From contig JBAQNP010000007.1 in assembly GCA_049303905.1 (NCBI GenBank), positions 1 to 31,882 of the forward strand: a DNA stretch of 31,882 bases, given 5' to 3'. The DNA comes from UBA2206 sp049303905. GTDB lineage: Bacteria > Patescibacteriota > Minisyncoccia > Moranbacterales > UBA2206. Under the pieces are notes generated by a model, which saw only the letters and a program-made list of their open reading frames with translations, did no database searches and was not told where the DNA came from. This document shows, piece by piece, positions 23,109-30,239 of the stretch. Both the position numbers and the translations under genes were made by a program. How positions within the stretch are numbered: position 1 is the stretch's first letter; each line of letters opens with the position of its first letter.

Positions 23109-23669
23109 ATGGAAGACAAAAAAATCAAAATATTAATCGTTGATGATGATGAAATAGTTCGGGGGACTTACGCGGATATTTTTCGGCAAGAAGGTTTCGA
23201 AGTGAGTGAAGCGGTAGATGGATTGGACGGAATGGATAAGGCGACCAAAGAAATTCCTGACATTATTTTTACCGGAATTATTATGCCAAGAATGGATGGT
23301 TTTTCTCTTAAGGAATCATTGGCAAAAAATGTTAATACTTCTAATATTCCAGTGATGATGCTTTCACACATGGGGCGAGAAGAGGATAGAATTAAGGCTC
23401 AGGAACTTGGAATACGTAATTTTATCGTCCAAGGAATAATAACGCCGAGACAAGTGCTCGAATTAGTGCGAAATATTTTTGGTAATGGAGCTTATCGAAT
23501 GAAATTTAACTCAGTCGATATGGATGCGCCAAGATTGGCTAAGGATTTTGGATATGGTGAAAAATTTGTCTGTCCTAATTGCGGAGGGGAAATGATGCTT
23601 AATTTAGAAATAATTGACGCAAGCAAGAAAGAATTTAAGGCGAAATTTGTTTGTCCTAAGTGCGGATAA
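23109..23669 (+). CDS. Degenerate receiver domain fused to a zinc ribbon
   Basis: The protein has 186 residues. The receiver fold (1-125) is clear (ILIVDDDE, PRMDGFSL), but the phosphoacceptor position is G56 in IIFTGIIMP, where active receivers have Asp, and the conserved Lys is Q108 in FIVQG. It therefore cannot be phosphorylated in the usual way. The C-terminal part carries C155-PNC158 and C182-PKC185, a four-cysteine zinc ribbon running to the last residue. Aspartates D12-D14 are kept. It may be a constitutive protein- or nucleic-acid-binding module. The other receiver gene in the window (4438-5244) has intact sites. Confidence 0.88.
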   Translation: MEDKKIKILIVDDDEIVRGTYADIFRQEGFEVSEAVDGLDGMDKATKEIPDIIFTGIIMPRMDGFSLKESLAKNVNTSNIPVMMLSHMGREEDRIKAQELGIRNFIVQGIITPRQVLELVRNIFGNGAYRMKFNSVDMDAPRLAKDFGYGEKFVCPNCGGEMMLNLEIIDASKKEFKAKFVCPKCG

Positions 23670-23674
23670 TCTTA

Positions 23675-23748
23675 CCCGCCTCGACTCGCAAGACGATTGC
23701 TCGTCGACGCGAGGCGGGCGAAATACGAATTGAGCGAAAGTACGAATA
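23675..23748. repeat. GC-rich hairpin followed by a single TACGAA arm
   Basis: CCCGCCTCG (23675-23683) pairs perfectly with 23710-23718 and encloses a second hairpin, GACGA (23692-23696) / TCGTC (23701-23705). It follows the receiver-zinc ribbon gene and may end its transcript, though no T-run follows. Two TACGAAT words (23724-23730 and 23741-23747) come next without an opposite arm. Confidence 0.65.
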
Positions 23749-23770
23749 AAAAATAAAATTAAAAAATCTG

Positions 23771-23786
23771 GGGAGTATAATCTCCC
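23771..23786 (+). promoter_or_regulatory. -10 box of recJ enclosed in a palindrome
   Basis: A perfect TATAAT (23776-23781) is bracketed by GGGAG (23771-23775) and CTCCC (23782-23786). No good -35 box is at the right distance. The start near 23788 would give a leader of about 15 bases. The symmetric GC arms around the -10 box resemble an operator, but the ligand is unknown. Confidence 0.5.
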
Positions 23787-23802
23787 TAGTTTAATTTAAG
23801 TC

Positions 23803-25524
23803 ATGACAGATTGGAAAATAAAAGAAAATAGTGGAAATTTTTCGAGAGATTTGTTGGAGAAATATAATCCGATTGTTTTGCAACTTCTCAAAAATCGCGG
23901 ATTAAAAAATGAAAAAGAAATTGAAGAATATTTCAATTTCGACTATGAAAAAGATCTAAGCGATCCATTTTTGATTTTGGAAATGGAAAAAGCGGTTGAG
24001 AGAATTTCCAAGGCAATTGAGTCGCAAGAGAACGTGGCAATTTTTGGTGATTATGATGCGGATGGAGTTTCTTCTTCGGCAGTACTTTTTGAAACACTTA
24101 AAAATTTGGGATTAGAAAATATTAATTGCTATATTCCCGACCGTCAACTGGAAGGTTATGGTATGAATGAAAAAGCAGTAGAATATTTGAGTGAAAAAAA
24201 AATAACATTAATTGTCACAGTTGATTGTGGAATAACTAACATAGCTGAAGTGGAAAAGGCCAAAGAGATGGGAATTGATGTGATAATTACTGATCATCAT
24301 CACGCGCCGGAAATTTTGCCAAAAGCTTATGCACTGATAAATCCAAATATTCCCAACTCTGGTTTTCCTTTTAAATCCTTAGCCGGTGTGGGAGTGGCTT
24401 TCAAATTAGCGCAGGCTTTGTGTCAAAAACAAGCGCCAGAAAAAAAGGAACAACTCAAATGGGCGCTGGATCTTGTGGCCCTTGGAACAATTGCTGATTG
24501 TGTACCGCTACTGGGAGAAAACAGAGTTTTGGCAAAATATGGGCTAATTGTGCTTTCAAAAACAAAAAGAGTGGGATTTTTGGAAATGTTTAAGGTGGGG
24601 AGAATTGATATTTCGGAAAATAACATTCCTGATGCACATAAAGTCGCTTTTCAAGTTGCACCCAGAATAAATGCAGCTGGTCGAATGGATCATGCTAATG
24701 TGGCTTATAATCTTCTCATTGAAAAAAATCCGGTGCTCGCGCGTGATATGGCGCTGGAAGTGGAAAGTAATAATCAAAAAAGACAAAAAATAACAGCGGA
24801 AATTTTTCGAGAAATTCAAGTCTTGGCAAGCAATTCTTTCAAGGACAAAAAATTTATTTTTGCTTCGAGCGAGCATTGGCCAGTGGGAATTTTGGGACTG
24901 GTAGCGGGAAAGATTGCTGATGAATTTAAAAAGCCGACCATTGTTTTGCAACGTCAAGAAACTGAATTCGTTGGGTCTTTACGCAGTATTCCAGAAATAA
25001 ATATCATTGAAATGCTAGGTAAGTGTTCAGAATTGCTTACTCGATTTGGCGGACACTCGCAAGCGGCGGGTGTGACGGTCAAGCCGGAAAATATTGAAAA
25101 GTTTTATGCAAAAATGTCGCAACTTATTGAAGAAGAACTGGCCGGCAAAGAAATTATTCCAGTTTTAGATGTCGATTGTGAGATAGCATTAGATGATATC
25201 AATTGGGAATTTGTGGCCGAACTCAAAAAAATGGAGCCTTTTGGAATTGGCAATGAAGAGCCGGTTTTTTTGGCTAAGAATGTGATCATTAGTGATTTAA
25301 AAATTGTTGGCAATGGAAGTAAGCACTGGAAGCTTTCCTTGATGAGCGAGTCTGGTAGCCCGAAAATTTTTGATGCCATTGGTTTTTCCCTGACAACAAA
25401 ATTTCCTGATTTGAAAAAGAATGATAAAATAGAGATAGTTTTCAATATTCAGGAAGATGAGTGGAGTGGGAACAAAAAAATACAATTGAATTTAGTTGAT
25501 TTAAAAGTTTTAGAAAATAGTTAA
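23803..25524 (+). CDS. recJ: Single-stranded-DNA-specific exonuclease RecJ
   Basis: The protein has 573 residues, the family's usual length. It degrades single-stranded DNA 5' to 3' in recombination and mismatch repair, and works with RecQ, which is also encoded here. DHH-domain motifs are FGDYDADGVSSSA (D83, D85, D87), TVDCGITN (D141) and ITDHHHAPE (DHH at 164-166), then GTIADCVPL. The DHHA1 domain has RINAAGRMDHANVA and the GGHSQAAGVTV motif. A C-terminal OB fold (about 465-573) is present. All metal ligands appear intact. Confidence 0.96.
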   Translation: MTDWKIKENSGNFSRDLLEKYNPIVLQLLKNRGLKNEKEIEEYFNFDYEKDLSDPFLILEMEKAVERISKAIESQENVAIFGDYDADGVSSSAVLFETLKNLGLENINCYIPDRQLEGYGMNEKAVEYLSEKKITLIVTVDCGITNIAEVEKAKEMGIDVIITDHHHAPEILPKAYALINPNIPNSGFPFKSLAGVGVAFKLAQALCQKQAPEKKEQLKWALDLVALGTIADCVPLLGENRVLAKYGLIVLSKTKRVGFLEMFKVGRIDISENNIPDAHKVAFQVAPRINAAGRMDHANVAYNLLIEKNPVLARDMALEVESNNQKRQKITAEIFREIQVLASNSFKDKKFIFASSEHWPVGILGLVAGKIADEFKKPTIVLQRQETEFVGSLRSIPEINIIEMLGKCSELLTRFGGHSQAAGVTVKPENIEKFYAKMSQLIEEELAGKEIIPVLDVDCEIALDDINWEFVAELKKMEPFGIGNEEPVFLAKNVIISDLKIVGNGSKHWKLSLMSESGSPKIFDAIGFSLTTKFPDLKKNDKIEIVFNIQEDEWSGNKKIQLNLVDLKVLENS

Positions 25525-25660
25525 GAAGAAAATGGAAAGAAGTTCAGGAAATTGGAAAATAGAAAATAAAATAAAAAACAATGAAAATTCCAATTTCTTA
25601 TTTCTATTTTCTTAAGCTAATTTCGCATTTCTTTTTTACTTATTTCCTTAAATCAGTATC
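25521..25660. repeat. Inverted-repeat element, GAAATTAG family
   Basis: The left arm (25521-25580) is made of GGAAATTGGAAAATAG-like words. The right arm (25593-25660) has CTATTTTCTTAAG and CTAATTTC words in opposite sense. It begins at the recJ stop codon. It is more diverged than the copies at 9999 and 27961, and has no cargo gene. Confidence 0.7.
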
Positions 25661-25698
25661 TCAAATTTTTTCAATATAAGAATAAAAAACTCAAAAAT

Positions 25699-26130
25699 AT
25701 GGAAAACAAAATAATAATGTTTACTGATGGTGGGTCGCGTGGAAATCCCGGTCCGGCGGGGATTGGAATTTATGTGGAAACTTTGAACAAAAAATATGGG
25801 GAATGTATTGGTGAGGCAACGAATAATGTGGCGGAATATTCGGCCTTAATATTTGGTCTCAAAAAATTAAAACAACTCTTGGGCAAGGATAAAACTAAGC
25901 AATATGAGATCGAATGCAATTTAGACAGTGAACTTATTGTGAAACAAATGAATCATGAGTACAAAATTAAGGATGAGAATGTGCAAAAGAATTTCATTGA
26001 AATTTGGAATTTGATGTTAGACTTCAAAAATGTTATATTTAAGCATATACCAAGAGAAAAAAATTCTGTGGCAGATGCATTGGTGAATGAGGCGCTAGAC
26101 GTACAAGAGAAGCAGGGAAGTTTACTCTAG
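25699..26130 (+). CDS. rnhA: RNase HI-like ribonuclease
   Basis: The protein has 143 residues. The DEDD catalytic set is visible: D10 in FTDGGSRGNPGPAGIG, E46 in NNVAEYSAL, D76 in CNLDSELIVKQM and D126 in NSVADALVNEA. It cleaves RNA in RNA-DNA hybrids such as R-loops and Okazaki primers. The AEYSAL..GL and HIPREKN..AD patterns put it nearer the archaeal/YpdQ-like branch than E. coli RnhA, so the symbol is used in a broad sense. It has its own gap on each side with repeats and appears monocistronic. Confidence 0.88.
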   Translation: MENKIIMFTDGGSRGNPGPAGIGIYVETLNKKYGECIGEATNNVAEYSALIFGLKKLKQLLGKDKTKQYEIECNLDSELIVKQMNHEYKIKDENVQKNFIEIWNLMLDFKNVIFKHIPREKNSVADALVNEALDVQEKQGSLL

Positions 26131-26229
26131 AATTTTTAATTTAAAGTTTTTAATTTTTAATCAATTTGTAATATTAGAAATTTTTAAAATAAGAATTCAA
26201 TAAAAATTTCAAATTAAAAAATAAAAATT
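26131..26229. repeat. AT-rich inverted repeat before the export operon
   Basis: The left arm 26131-26158 (AATTTTTAATTTAAAG...) and right arm 26202-26229 (...AAATTAAAAAATAAAAATT) are approximate reverse complements. The sequence is so AT-rich that chance contributes; its placement matches the other elements. No promoter could be assigned with confidence. Confidence 0.45.
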
Positions 26230-26234
26230 ATTTT

Positions 26235-27233
26235 ATGTTTCGCAAGAAAAAAACTTATGTAATTTTGGCTCTGATAGTTTTAATTATTGGCGGGATTTAT
26301 TATTGGAAATCTCAGCCAAAGAAAATTACTTATACGACTGAAACGGCGAAGATGGGGACAATTGCCAAAACTGTTTCAGCTACTGGAGAAATTGTGCCGG
26401 AAATTCAGGCCGATTTGTCATTTAAGCTAAGCGGACGGATAGATTCTATGCTGGTGGATGTGGGGGATCGGGTTGCGACCAAGCAAAAAATAGCGACCAT
26501 TGACAGAGGAACCTTGCTAGAAGAATTATCTCGAGCTAACAATGAGATTGAAGTGCAAAAAAAGACGCTTTCGGATATGAAAGACAAAGATGATACTTAT
26601 AGTGACGATCAAATAAGAGCGCAAAAAGCGCAAGTGAAGAAAGCTGAGGATGCGGTAAATATCATTCTTACACAAATTAAATCGACAACTCTTTATTCTC
26701 CAATGGGTGGCATGGTGACAAAAAAAATTGCAGAATTAGGAGAAAATATCGTAGCCAATAGCCCTGTTTTGACTGTGTCTGGCTTGGGCGAACCATATGT
26801 CCAAATTGATGTTCCAGAATCGGATATTGTGGATGTGAAAATTGGCCAAAAGGCCGGAATAACTTTTGATGCCTTGCCAAGCGACGAAAAATTGGAAGGA
26901 GAAATTTTTGAAATTGAGCCGGCTTCAACTGTGATTTCTGACGTGGTTTATTATAAGGCTAAAATAAAGTTAGCTAAACAAGACGAACGATTGAAAATTG
27001 GTATGAGTGCTGATGCGGATATTAATATTTTTGAAAAAAATAATGTCGTGATGATTCCTTATCGCGCCGTGAAAAATGATGGTAGTCAAGATTATGTGGA
27101 AATTTTGAAAGCGGAAAATGTTGTTGAGAAAATTAATGTAAAAACCGGCGCAAGAGGCGATGAAGGAATGGTGGAAATTGTTTCTGGACTGAATGGCGGA
27201 GAAAATATCATAATACTTTCGAGCGAGAAATAA
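26235..27233 (+). CDS. HlyD/MacA-type periplasmic adaptor (membrane fusion protein)
   Basis: The protein has 332 residues. An N-terminal membrane anchor (about 6-23) follows a basic FRKKK. A lipoyl/barrel-sandwich half (VSATGEIVPEIQADLSFKLSGRIDSMLVDVGDRVATKQKIATID) leads to a short coiled-coil hairpin (about 90-145) and the second lipoyl half (STTLYSPMGGMVTKKIAELGENIVANSP), then beta-barrel domains. The adaptor would join the ATPase and permeases that follow by four bases. CPR cells have no outer membrane, so there is no TolC-like partner; MacA-like adaptors in monoderms assist peptide or lipid export. The cargo is unknown. Confidence 0.9.
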   Translation: MFRKKKTYVILALIVLIIGGIYYWKSQPKKITYTTETAKMGTIAKTVSATGEIVPEIQADLSFKLSGRIDSMLVDVGDRVATKQKIATIDRGTLLEELSRANNEIEVQKKTLSDMKDKDDTYSDDQIRAQKAQVKKAEDAVNIILTQIKSTTLYSPMGGMVTKKIAELGENIVANSPVLTVSGLGEPYVQIDVPESDIVDVKIGQKAGITFDALPSDEKLEGEIFEIEPASTVISDVVYYKAKIKLAKQDERLKIGMSADADINIFEKNNVVMIPYRAVKNDGSQDYVEILKAENVVEKINVKTGARGDEGMVEIVSGLNGGENIIILSSEK

Positions 27234-27237
27234 TTTT

Positions 27238-27960
27238 ATGTCTTTAATTCAAATCCAAAATCTTTGTAAGACTTATGAAAATGAGGGGGTGAAAACGCCG
27301 GCGCTTTGCGGGGCGAATTTTTCTTTGGAAAAAGGGGAATTTCTTTCAATTATGGGTCCAAGCGGAAGTGGGAAGTCAACTTTGATGCAAGTGGTGGGAC
27401 TACTTGATCGTCCAACGGAAGGAAAATATTTCTTAGAAGGAAAAGACATTGCTGATTTTGACGATGATACTTTGGCTGATATTCGAAACAAGAAAATTGG
27501 CTTTGTTTTTCAATCATTTAATTTGCTTCCCCGAACTTCAGTTTTTGAAAATGTGGAGCTTCCGCTTCTTTATGATTCCATTCCTGATGGAAAAAATAAA
27601 GAAAAAGTGATGCGAGCCTTGGAATCAGTTGGGATGGAACATCGCGAAAAATATCTTTCCAATCAACTCTCTGGTGGAGAAAAACAACGCGTGGCCATTG
27701 CGCGCGCTTTGGTCAATGATCCGGAAATTATTTTTGCTGATGAGCCAACAGGAAATCTAGATTCAAAATCTGGACTGCAAGTGATGAAAATCTTGCAGGA
27801 TCTTAATAATATGGGACGAACAATTATTCTCGTTACCCATGAAACTTATACCGCCGAGCACGCCAAAAGAATTATCTATATGAAAGATGGAGAAATCGTG
27901 GCTGACGATCCAGTGAAAAACAGAAGGATTGCAGATGGGACGGAAGAGCTGTTAAAATAA
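27238..27960 (+). CDS. ABC transporter ATPase, MacB/LolD type
   Basis: The protein has 240 residues, a single nucleotide-binding domain. Walker A is GPSGSGKST (40-48), the Q loop FVFQSFNLLPRTSVFENV (89-106), the signature LSGGEKQR (144-151) and Walker B with D-loop IIFADEPTGNLD (164-175). The switch histidine is in LVTHE. RTSVFENVELPLLY is typical of the MacB/LolD/FtsE group. It starts four bases after the adaptor stop. The cognate permeases are the two downstream genes, now separated from it by an inserted element. Confidence 0.95.
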   Translation: MSLIQIQNLCKTYENEGVKTPALCGANFSLEKGEFLSIMGPSGSGKSTLMQVVGLLDRPTEGKYFLEGKDIADFDDDTLADIRNKKIGFVFQSFNLLPRTSVFENVELPLLYDSIPDGKNKEKVMRALESVGMEHREKYLSNQLSGGEKQRVAIARALVNDPEIIFADEPTGNLDSKSGLQVMKILQDLNNMGRTIILVTHETYTAEHAKRIIYMKDGEIVADDPVKNRRIADGTEELLK

Positions 27961-28504
27961 ATAGTATTGGAGAATAGTGAGGAAGAAATTGGAAAATAGT
28001 TTAGGAGAATAGAAAAAAGAAAATAGAAATAAAAATGGAAAATAAAAAACCAAAGATAAATAGTTATAAAGATTTGTTTGTATATCAAAATACTTACAAG
28101 GCTATGCTGGTTGTTTTGAAAGAAATAATTTTAAATTTACCAAAAGAAGAAAAATTTGATTTAGTCGACCAAATGAGGAGATGTTGTAAGGCATGCCCTG
28201 CTCTTATAGCGGAGGGTTTTGCAAAAAGATATCAAAAAAGAAATTGGAATAAATATTTGGAAGATGCTATTGGAGAAATAAATGAAATGCAACATCATCT
28301 AGATGTTTGCATAGATGTTTATGATAATTATGTTAATATATCAAAATGCAAAGAGTTGAAGGCTTTGTATATTTTATCAGGAAAACAAGCTTACAAACTT
28401 AAGGAAGCATGGAAAAATTTTCATGATAATCGTCAGTAATCTTTTTTCTAATTTCTAATTTCTTGAACAATTTTCTTCTTTCTTCTTAACTTATTTCTGT
28501 CTTT
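27961..28504 (+). mobile_element. Inverted-repeat element carrying a four-helix-bundle gene
   Basis: The left arm (27961-28034) and right arm (28440-28504) are imperfect inverted repeats of GAAATTAG-type words flanking a single gene in the loop. The same arms without a gene are at 9999-10118; the right arms agree at 34 of 36 positions. The element sits exactly between the ATPase and permease stop and start codons. No target duplication is clear. The mobile nature is inferred from the paired empty and filled copies. Confidence 0.6.
28035..28439 (+). CDS. Four-helix-bundle protein (23S rRNA intervening-sequence protein family)
   Basis: The protein has 134 residues. The pattern SYKDLFVYQNTYKAML...LPKEEKFDLVDQMRRCCKACPALIAEGFAKRYQKRNWNKYLEDAIGEINEMQHHLDVC is the four-helix-bundle/IVP family, related to the Avd accessory protein of diversity-generating retroelements. 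Members are known from insertions in rRNA genes; their biochemical role is not established. Basic patches suggest RNA or DNA binding. Here it lies in a protein operon inside an inverted repeat. It is co-directional with the host operon, so it is probably expressed by readthrough. Confidence 0.88.
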   Translation: MENKKPKINSYKDLFVYQNTYKAMLVVLKEIILNLPKEEKFDLVDQMRRCCKACPALIAEGFAKRYQKRNWNKYLEDAIGEINEMQHHLDVCIDVYDNYVNISKCKELKALYILSGKQAYKLKEAWKNFHDNRQ

Positions 28505-29752
28505 ATGAATTTAACTAGTCCCATAAAAATCTCCCTAAAATATCTTCTAGCGGCGAAGTTTCGCTCTTTTTTGACAATTTTGGGAATTATTATTGGTGTG
28601 GCATCGGTGATTATCATTATGGCGATTGGTCAATCGGCGCAAGCCTTGATTTTGGATCAAATCACTGGCATTGGTTCAAATTTAATTGGAGTTTTACCCG
28701 GTGCGTCAGATGAAAATGGCCCGCCAGCGACTGCGATGGGAATTTCTATCACAACTTTGAAATATGATGATTTGAAAGTTTTGCGAAACGGCAAGGATGT
28801 GCCGGAAGTGACAGATGGCGCGGGTTATGTTTTGGGAACAGCTACCACCGAATATGATGGCACTAATCTCAATGCTTCTTTTCAAGGAGCGACCGCCAGT
28901 TATATTAATGTAGAAAACGCAAAAGTAGCGGAAGGTCGATTTATTTCTGAAGATGAAGAAACTAATATGTCTCGCGTAGCGGTGATTGGATTTAATCTGA
29001 AAGAAGATCTTTTTGGCGGAGATAATCCACTGAACAAAGTGATAAAAATAAAAGATCAAAATTTCACGGTTATCGGTATTTTAGAAAAAAGAGGCTCATC
29101 TAGCTTTGGCGTTAGTAGCCAAGATGACACAGTTTTTGTTCCTTTGAAAACTGCCCAAAAACTTCTTTTAGGCATCGATCATTTAGGATTTATTCGTCTT
29201 AAAGTTAGGGATGCTAGTCTCATTTCTTTTGCTAAGGAAAATATTGCTCAAACGCTTCGAGATCAACATGACATCGATGATCCGGCTAATGATGATTTTT
29301 CTGTGCGTGATTTAGCTTCGGCAGTAGAGATAATCACCAAAGTCACAAATGTTCTTAGATATTTTCTTTTAGCGATTGGAACAATTTCGCTTATTGTCGG
29401 TGGAGTGGGAATTATGAATATAATGCTCCTTGCTGTTAATCAAAGAATTCGGGAGGTGGGACTGCGAAAAGCAGTGGGTGCGAAAAACAGCGATGTTTGG
29501 ACGCAATTTCTAATTGAATCGGTTTTCATTTCTTTTTTAGGCGGAATAATTGGAATTATTATCGGCATTGCAATTTCTTTTGTGACGGCAATAATTATTC
29601 AATCATTGCAATATGTTTGGCCGTTTATAATTTCCTGGCAATCAATTTTGGCAGCTATTGGAGTTTCCTTTGCAATCGGAATAATTTTTGGAATTTATCC
29701 AGCCGGAAAAGCTTCGAGGATTTCTCCGATGGAAGCGTTGCGCTATGAGTAG
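28505..29752 (+). CDS. ABC transporter permease, MacB/FtsX type (first)
   Basis: The protein has 415 residues with one N-terminal membrane segment (about 18-43, FLTILGIIIGVASVIIIMAIG), a large extracytoplasmic domain (about 45-280, MacB periplasmic core) and three C-terminal segments forming the FtsX domain (about 283-410). It includes GGVGIMNIMLLAVNQRIREVGLRKAVGAKNSDVWTQFLIES and the terminal PAGKASRISPMEALRYE, both classic for MacB-type permeases. It contains no ATPase domain; that is encoded separately upstream. It shares its layout with the second permease (30240-31496), so the pair probably forms a heterodimer. Confidence 0.93.
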   Translation: MNLTSPIKISLKYLLAAKFRSFLTILGIIIGVASVIIIMAIGQSAQALILDQITGIGSNLIGVLPGASDENGPPATAMGISITTLKYDDLKVLRNGKDVPEVTDGAGYVLGTATTEYDGTNLNASFQGATASYINVENAKVAEGRFISEDEETNMSRVAVIGFNLKEDLFGGDNPLNKVIKIKDQNFTVIGILEKRGSSSFGVSSQDDTVFVPLKTAQKLLLGIDHLGFIRLKVRDASLISFAKENIAQTLRDQHDIDDPANDDFSVRDLASAVEIITKVTNVLRYFLLAIGTISLIVGGVGIMNIMLLAVNQRIREVGLRKAVGAKNSDVWTQFLIESVFISFLGGIIGIIIGIAISFVTAIIIQSLQYVWPFIISWQSILAAIGVSFAIGIIFGIYPAGKASRISPMEALRYE

Positions 29753-30239
29753 CGGGCGACTCGAATAACTCGAATTTTCACTCGAATGACTCAAATAAAA
29801 AAATGAATTTAATAAAAAATAAAAATATTTATTATCCGGAACTATCTTATGAAATTACAGGTTTACTTTTTAAGGTTCATAATAATTCCGGGAGGTTTAA
29901 ATCAGAAAGACAATATTACGATATATTTGAAGAATTATTAAAAGAGAATAAAATTATTTATTCCAGAGAAGTAGAATTAAAAAAACTTTTTAATAATATT
30001 ATCGAGAATGGAAATATTCCTGATTTTATAATAGAAAACAAAATAATAATTGATTTTAAAACAAAAAAGTTTATAACAAAAGAAGATTATTACCAAATGC
30101 TTAGATATTTAGAAGCAGTTAATTTTCCATTAGGTTTAATTGTTAATTTTCGTTCAACATATCTTAAACCAAAAAGAGTTATTAATTCAAAATATCATTC
30201 GGATAATTCGAGTGTTAATTCGTAAATTAGGGTCGCCTT
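29753..30239 (+). mobile_element. Inverted-repeat element carrying a GxxExxY gene
   Basis: The left arm (29755-29795) holds four copies of an ACTCGAAT-like word. The right arm (30195-30236) holds the reverse complement. The outer ends match as GGCGAC / GTCGCC, and CACTCGAAT is matched by ATTCGAGTG. The element begins two bases after the first permease stop and ends just before the second permease start. The last codons of the cargo gene lie inside the right arm. The mobile nature is inferred. Confidence 0.55.
29803..30225 (+). CDS. GxxExxY protein, PD-(D/E)XK nuclease-like
   Basis: The protein has 140 residues. YPELSYEITGLLFKVHNNSGRFKSERQYYDIFEELL matches the GxxExxY family (here G30, E35, Y38 with a longer gap). 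The nuclease-like core is IPDFII...IIIDFKTK, with D74, D84 and K86 in the PD-(D/E)XK arrangement, followed by YYQMLRYLEAVNFPLGLIVNF. No activity has been established for the family to my knowledge. Its C-terminal residues (about 130-140, rich in Ser and Asn) are coded by the right inverted repeat, so the tail is element-derived. Codon use looks more AT-rich than in the flanking permeases. Confidence 0.85.
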   Translation: MNLIKNKNIYYPELSYEITGLLFKVHNNSGRFKSERQYYDIFEELLKENKIIYSREVELKKLFNNIIENGNIPDFIIENKIIIDFKTKKFITKEDYYQMLRYLEAVNFPLGLIVNFRSTYLKPKRVINSKYHSDNSSVNS

